A stretch of 32,250 nucleotides of DNA from Rhodocyclaceae bacterium (GTDB lineage: Bacteria > Pseudomonadota > Gammaproteobacteria > Burkholderiales > Rhodocyclaceae): NCBI GenBank assembly GCA_024710925.1, contig JANJTW010000173.1:1-32250 (forward strand), given 5' to 3'. Below, in pieces: positions 27,459-32,250 of this stretch; within the stretch, counting starts at the first letter, position 1; each line of letters opens with the position of its first letter. Made by a program: the position numbers and the translations under genes. Under the pieces are notes generated by a model. That model was not told where the DNA came from, ran no database searches, and saw only the letters and a program-made list of their open reading frames with translations.

Positions 27459-28412
27459 ATGAGCGAAGATCGCGAATTCGATGACGGCGCGCTGAGCGAG
27501 CCGGATACGCCCGACGAGGCCGAACTCGCGGAAGCGGAGCGCGAGACGGCGGCGAGCGAGGTGGCCAGCGCGGAAACGGAAATCCTCAACGACGTCACCC
27601 AGCTCTACCTCAACGAAATCGGCGCCAAGCCGTTGCTGACGCCGGCCGAGGAGGCGGCGACGGCGCGTGCGATGCGCGCCGGCGAATTCGCCGCGCGGCA
27701 GAAGATGATCGAGCACAACCTGCGGCTCGTCGTGAATATCGCCAAGCACTACCTGAATCGCGGCATTCCGCTGCTCGATCTGGTCGAGGAAGGCAACCTC
27801 GGCCTGATCCATGCGCTGGAAAAGTTCGATCCCGAGCGCGGCTTCCGCTTCTCGACCTACGCCACCTGGTGGATCCGCCAGAGCATCGAACGCGCGATCA
27901 TGAACCAGTCGCGCACGATTCGGCTGCCGGTGCACGTCGTCAAGGAACTGAACATCGTCCTGCGTGCGGTGCGCCACCTGGAGTCGGCCAACGGGCGCGA
28001 GATCAGCCACGAGCAGATCGCGCACCTGATCGACAAGCCGGTCAGCGAGGTGCAGCGCATCCTCGCGCTGAACGAGCACATCGCCTCGCTCGACGCGCCG
28101 CTCGAAATCGATCCGAACCACACCATCGCCGACGCCATCCCCGACGAGAACGGCGTGGACCCCGAAGCCCGCCTCGAATCGAACGAAATGGGCGATCTGC
28201 TGGCCGGCTGGGTGGACCAGCTGCCGCAGAAGCAGCGCGAGGTCATCGAACGCCGCTACGGACTGAACGGCGCCGAGGTGTGCACGCTGGAGGCAATCGC
28301 CGCCGACATGCAGCTGACGCGCGAGCGCGTGCGCCAGATCCAGATCGAGGCGCTCGGCCACCTGCGCCGCATCATCCGGCGCGGCGGCGTCACCCGCGAA
28401 AGCTTGCTATAA
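27459..28412 (+). CDS. rpoS: RNA polymerase sigma factor RpoS
   Basis: DVTQLYLNEIGAKPLLTPAEE...NLRLVVNIAKHYLNRGIPLLDLVEEGNLGLIHALEKFDPERGFRFSTYATWWIRQSIERAIMNQSRTIRLPVHV. Confidence 0.96.
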   Translation: MSEDREFDDGALSEPDTPDEAELAEAERETAASEVASAETEILNDVTQLYLNEIGAKPLLTPAEEAATARAMRAGEFAARQKMIEHNLRLVVNIAKHYLNRGIPLLDLVEEGNLGLIHALEKFDPERGFRFSTYATWWIRQSIERAIMNQSRTIRLPVHVVKELNIVLRAVRHLESANGREISHEQIAHLIDKPVSEVQRILALNEHIASLDAPLEIDPNHTIADAIPDENGVDPEARLESNEMGDLLAGWVDQLPQKQREVIERRYGLNGAEVCTLEAIAADMQLTRERVRQIQIEALGHLRRIIRRGGVTRESLL

Positions 28413-29399
28413 GGCCTGCCGGCGCTCGCGGATCGCTTCCGCCAGCTGGAAGACGGCCATGGCGTAGAAGCTCGACCGGTTGTAGCGGGTGATTACGTAG
28501 AAGTTCTGGAAACCGACCCAGTATTCCGTCGTCTGCTCCGGCGTCACGAGGTCGATCAGCGCGCCCGGGCTGTCCGGGTTCCCCTCGCTTTCGATGCCGC
28601 CGGCCAAGAGTTCGGCGAGCGGTTGTACCGGCTTGATGCCGAGCGCCAGCATCGGCGCCGGGTCGCTGCTCACCCGCGCCGGCACGGCGATGCGGCCGCC
28701 CGTTTCCCAGCCGTGCCGGGCGAGGAAGCTGGCGACGCTGCCAATGGCATCTTCGGTGCTTTTCGTCAGGTCGATCCGGCCGTCGCCGTCGAAATCGACG
28801 GCGTAGTGCCGCTGGCTGCCGGGCATGAACTGCGGGATGCCGATGGCGCCGGCGTAGGAGCCCTTGACCTGCAGTGGATCGAAGCCGTTTTCGCGCGCCA
28901 GGAGCAGGAACTGCTCGAGTTCTCCGCGGAAGAAGGTCGCCCGCGGCGGGTAGCGGAAGGCCAGCGTGGACAGCGCCTGCATGACGCCGAAGCGGCCGGT
29001 GTTCCTGCCGTACTCGGTTTCGACGCCGATGATGGCGACGATGATTTCCTCCGGCACGCCGAAGGTCGCGCTGGCCCGGCGCAGCGTGAGGGCATGCTGC
29101 TGCCAGAAGCGCGCGCCGGCGTCGATCCGTCGCTCGTTCAGGAAGCGGGTGCGGTAGCGCGCCCAGGAGCGTTGCAGTTCGGGCACGGCGGCCGGCTGGA
29201 TGGCGCGCAGCACGGTTTCGTTCGGGCCGATGCGCGCAAAGCGCAGGTTCAGCCAGCCGGCATCGAAGCCGTGGCGTTCGCCCATCTCGGCAACGAAAGC
29301 GGCAACTTCGGGGTCGTCGGCGAAGCCGCCGGCGAGGGCGGTCGCCGGCGCAAGCGCGACGGCGAGGGCGACAAGCAGATTCTTCAAGCGATGCTCCAT
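28407..29399 (-). CDS. mltB: Lytic murein transglycosylase B
   Basis: VPEEIIVAIIGVETEYGRNTGRFGVMQALSTLAFRYPPRATFFRGELEQFLLL...GAIGIPQFMPGS. Confidence 0.93.
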   Translation of the reverse strand: MEHRLKNLLVALAVALAPATALAGGFADDPEVAAFVAEMGERHGFDAGWLNLRFARIGPNETVLRAIQPAAVPELQRSWARYRTRFLNERRIDAGARFWQQHALTLRRASATFGVPEEIIVAIIGVETEYGRNTGRFGVMQALSTLAFRYPPRATFFRGELEQFLLLARENGFDPLQVKGSYAGAIGIPQFMPGSQRHYAVDFDGDGRIDLTKSTEDAIGSVASFLARHGWETGGRIAVPARVSSDPAPMLALGIKPVQPLAELLAGGIESEGNPDSPGALIDLVTPEQTTEYWVGFQNFYVITRYNRSSFYAMAVFQLAEAIRERRQAL

Positions 29400-31354
29400 G
29401 TTCGCGGCAGTTTCCGGAGAGCGGCACGCAGGTGCGCGCGGGCGTCGGGCCGCCCGCCGTAGCGGGCTTCGGCGTAGGCGACGGCGGCCGCCTGTGCGGT
29501 TTCTGCAAGTTCGGGACGGTGCGCGGCGACGCGCGCGGCGTAGTCGAACGGTCCTTCCCAGTCGTGCCGGCGCACGCCGAGGCGCGCCAGCCGTGCACAG
29601 AACGCCAGCCAGTCCCGCTGCACCGGTTCGCGGCGCGGCCGCTGGCGCAGCACCCACAGGCTGATGCCGGCGAGGGCGGCCGCGCACAGGGCGGCGAGCA
29701 GGGCCGTCATGCCTCGCCAATCGATGTCGTCGAGGCCGAGGCGGGCAAGCACCTCGCGTTGCCGCTCCGGATTGTAACCGAGGACCCACTGGTTCCAGGC
29801 GTTGTTGATTGCTTCCCAGCGGAAGCGCAGATCGCGCAGCCAGCGCAGATCGAGGCGCGCCATCCCCGGCAGCGCCTCGTCTTCGGGCAGGGCCGAGGCG
29901 ATGCCGCGTTCGATTCGGGACGGGGCATTGGCGGCGGTGGGGTCCACGCGCCGCCAGCCCTGGCCTTCGATCCAGACTTCCGCCCAGGCATGTGCGTCCG
30001 ACTGGCGGACGACAAGATAGCCATCGACCGGATTGACTTCGCCGCCCTGGTAGCCGGCGACGACGCGGGCCGGTACGCCGGCGGCGCGCATCAGGAAGAC
30101 GAAGGCGGAAGCGTAGTGCTCGCAGAAACCTTCGCGGGTGTCGAAAACGAATTCGTCGACCGAGTGCTCGCCGAGCAGGGGGGGCTCCAGCGTGTAGACG
30201 AAATCGCTGCTGCGGAACATCTGCAGCGCTGCGGCAACGATCGCCTGCGGCCGCGCATGCCGTTCCTTCCAGCCGGCGGCGAGGGCCCGTGCCCGCGGAT
30301 TGATGCCTGCCGGCAGGTGCAGCGAGGCGGCCAGCACCTGTCGCGATTCGCCGACGTTGACGCGGTAGTCGAGGACTGAACGGAAGGCGAAACGGCTGCG
30401 CTGGCGGACCGGCTCGAAGGCGATCGCCTGCATGCGGGCGCTGACGAAGGCGCGCTCGGGCAGGGTCTGCGGTGCGTCGAGGGCGAGCAGCCAGCGCTGG
30501 TTGTGCGGTTCGAGCGTGATTTCGTAGCCGATCGGCTCGGCCCGCGCCTCGACGCGTGCCGGCTCGAAGACGCTCGGCCGCGCCGGGCGCCAGCTGCGGC
30601 CGTCGAACTCGTCCATGACCGGCCCACGCCAGTAGAGCGCGGCATTTTCCGGCGGTACGTCGTCGAAACGGACGCGGAAGGCGATGCTGCCATTCAGCAC
30701 GAGGTCGGACACGGTACCGGGGGCGATCGTGTCCGGCAGCCCGCTGCGTCCGCCGTGGGCGTCCTGCGGCAGTCCCCAGAGCGGTCCGGAAATGCGCGGA
30801 AAGAGGAGAAACAGGACGAGCATGAAGGGCGTCGCCTGGAGGAGCAGCGTCGCCGCGTGGCGGGCGATGTCCGGCAGCGGCTGGGCGCCGCCGAAGAGGC
30901 GCAGCAGCGTTGCCGTCTGCAGCGTCGCGGCAGCCAGCAGCCAGAGGCCGGTAGGGATGCTCTGCGAGTAGAAATAGTGCGTCAGCAGGAGGAAGAAGCC
31001 GAGCATGACGACGACGATGGCGTCGCGCCGAGTGCGCGCTTCGAGCTGCTTGAGGGCCATGAACAGGACGAGCAGCGCGACGCCGGCGTCGCGTCCGAAC
31101 AGCGTCCGGTACTGGACGTAGATGCCGGCCGTGGCGGCGACGACGATGGCGACGAGCAGCCAGCGTGCCGGCAACGGGCGGTCGCGTCGCCAGAGCCAGA
31201 AGCGGAAGGCCAGCGCCGCGGCGGCGACGGCGCTCAGCCAGTACGGCTGGTGTCCGGCATGTGGCGCGGCGGTTGCCAGCGCGCAGGCGAGCAGCCAGGG
31301 AACACAGGCGCGCTCCAGCGGCTCAACCGGGGGCGGTGGGCGTTTTCGCAGCAT
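29384..31354 (-). CDS. Transglutaminase family protein (TgpA/DUF3488 plus transglutaminase-like domain)
   Basis: N-terminal TM helices, then EHSVDEFVFDTREGFCEHYASAFVFLMRAAGVPARVVAGYQGGEVNPVDGYLVVRQSDAHAWAEVWIEGQGWRRVDPT. Confidence 0.93.
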   Translation of the reverse strand: MLRKRPPPPVEPLERACVPWLLACALATAAPHAGHQPYWLSAVAAAALAFRFWLWRRDRPLPARWLLVAIVVAATAGIYVQYRTLFGRDAGVALLVLFMALKQLEARTRRDAIVVVMLGFFLLLTHYFYSQSIPTGLWLLAAATLQTATLLRLFGGAQPLPDIARHAATLLLQATPFMLVLFLLFPRISGPLWGLPQDAHGGRSGLPDTIAPGTVSDLVLNGSIAFRVRFDDVPPENAALYWRGPVMDEFDGRSWRPARPSVFEPARVEARAEPIGYEITLEPHNQRWLLALDAPQTLPERAFVSARMQAIAFEPVRQRSRFAFRSVLDYRVNVGESRQVLAASLHLPAGINPRARALAAGWKERHARPQAIVAAALQMFRSSDFVYTLEPPLLGEHSVDEFVFDTREGFCEHYASAFVFLMRAAGVPARVVAGYQGGEVNPVDGYLVVRQSDAHAWAEVWIEGQGWRRVDPTAANAPSRIERGIASALPEDEALPGMARLDLRWLRDLRFRWEAINNAWNQWVLGYNPERQREVLARLGLDDIDWRGMTALLAALCAAALAGISLWVLRQRPRREPVQRDWLAFCARLARLGVRRHDWEGPFDYAARVAAHRPELAETAQAAAVAYAEARYGGRPDARAHLRAALRKLPRTWSIA

Positions 31355-32250
31355 CGTGTCCGTGCAGCGCGAGGGCTTCCAGGCAGGCGTCGCGGTGCTT
31401 GCCGCCGCTCGCCGGGGGGAGTGTCCGTCCGGGCAGGCCGAGTCCGTAGGCAAGCTGTGCCGCGTCGGCGGACAGCACCCAGCCGGCGAGGATCGACAGA
31501 CGCGTTTCCGGATCGCCCTCGGCCGCCGTCAGTTCCCAGTCCAGCCAGAGCTCTTCGCCGGCGCCGCCAGCGAAGTGTTTGACGAGAAGCGGGTAGGCCT
31601 CGACGTTGCGGGCGACCGCTTTCCACGCCACATGCCGCGGCGAATCGGCCGGCTGGCGCATGCGCAGGCCGGCGAAATCCTCGCGGCCGGCCGCGCCGCG
31701 CGTCGGCCCGGGGTCGGCGACCGGCGTCGGCGGCGGCAGCGGGCGGCGTTCCGGTCTCGGATAGACGAGACAGCGGAGCGCCGGCGACGGATAGCTCCAG
31801 GCGCGGAAGAGGCCGAGCGGGTAGCGCGTCTCGATGACGATCCGCCCGGGGTCGAGCCAGCCGCGGCGGTCGGTCGGACAGGGAATGTCGACGCGGGCCG
31901 CACCGTCCGCCGGCACGCGGACGGTCGCCGCCGCCCGCTCCTGGAAGCGGCAGGCGAGTGCGCAACGGGCCTCGCGACGGTGGTTCGCCAGATACAGCGG
32001 AAAGCGTGCGGTTTCGCCAGCGAACACCGGCTCGGCGCGGCCGGGCATGATCGACAGTCCGGCGAGGTTCCTGAACGTGTGCACCATCGCCACCAGGCCG
32101 AGGCCGGCGAGCAGGAAGACGAGGGCGTGGCCGAGGCTGAGGTTGTAGTTGATGGCGCCGATCAGCATCAGGCACAGCACGCCGGCGTAGGCCAGACCGC
32201 CGGCGGTCGGCAGGATGAAGACGCGCCGCTGGGTGAGGACGATGGGCAGC
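31323..32250 (-). CDS. DUF58 domain-containing protein, 5' end beyond window
   Basis: GREDFAGLRMRQPADSPRHVAWKAVARN...; the open frame continues to the window edge (LPIVLTQRRVFILPTAGGLAYAGVLCLMLIG); 32-nt overlap with the transglutaminase gene. Confidence 0.9.
   Translation of the reverse strand, partial: LPIVLTQRRVFILPTAGGLAYAGVLCLMLIGAINYNLSLGHALVFLLAGLGLVAMVHTFRNLAGLSIMPGRAEPVFAGETARFPLYLANHRREARCALACRFQERAAATVRVPADGAARVDIPCPTDRRGWLDPGRIVIETRYPLGLFRAWSYPSPALRCLVYPRPERRPLPPPTPVADPGPTRGAAGREDFAGLRMRQPADSPRHVAWKAVARNVEAYPLLVKHFAGGAGEELWLDWELTAAEGDPETRLSILAGWVLSADAAQLAYGLGLPGRTLPPASGGKHRDACLEALALHGHDAAKTPTAPG

Noticed and set aside
28623-29462. 279-aa plus-strand ORF opposite mltB
   Set aside because: Antisense shadow ORF in high-GC sequence; no domain.

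Overview
The window is a high-GC, probably betaproteobacterial chromosome segment interrupted by a roughly 18.3 kb integrated element. Left backbone: pheT (5'-truncated by the window), ihfA, a MerR-family regulator and tRNA-Pro(GGG). The element spans about 2207-20577. It is bounded by a 49-bp direct repeat (48/49) that is the 3' part of the tRNA gene, and both ends carry the same 29-bp sequence containing a 12-bp tandem repeat, which looks like arm-type integrase sites. It encodes a tyrosine integrase at the tRNA-distal end, an AlpA-like regulator preceded by a long palindrome, a CHC2 zinc-finger protein plus a TOPRIM/DUF3987 primase-helicase-like protein, a block of unknown small proteins, a complete Type I restriction-modification system (hsdM-hsdS-hsdR) and a RelE/ParE-type toxin-antitoxin pair. 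I recognise no capsid, tail or terminase set, so a P4-like satellite or integrative island carrying defence cargo is the best description. The left end (about 2300-4300) looks like decayed, partly duplicated phage or toxin-module debris. Right backbone: nitroreductase, HD hydrolase, WYL regulator, panE-like reductase, RNase H-like protein, surE-pcm-nlpD-rpoS, mltB, a transglutaminase (TgpA/DUF3488) and a DUF58 protein cut by the window edge. All family calls come from reading the translations; no database search was run.
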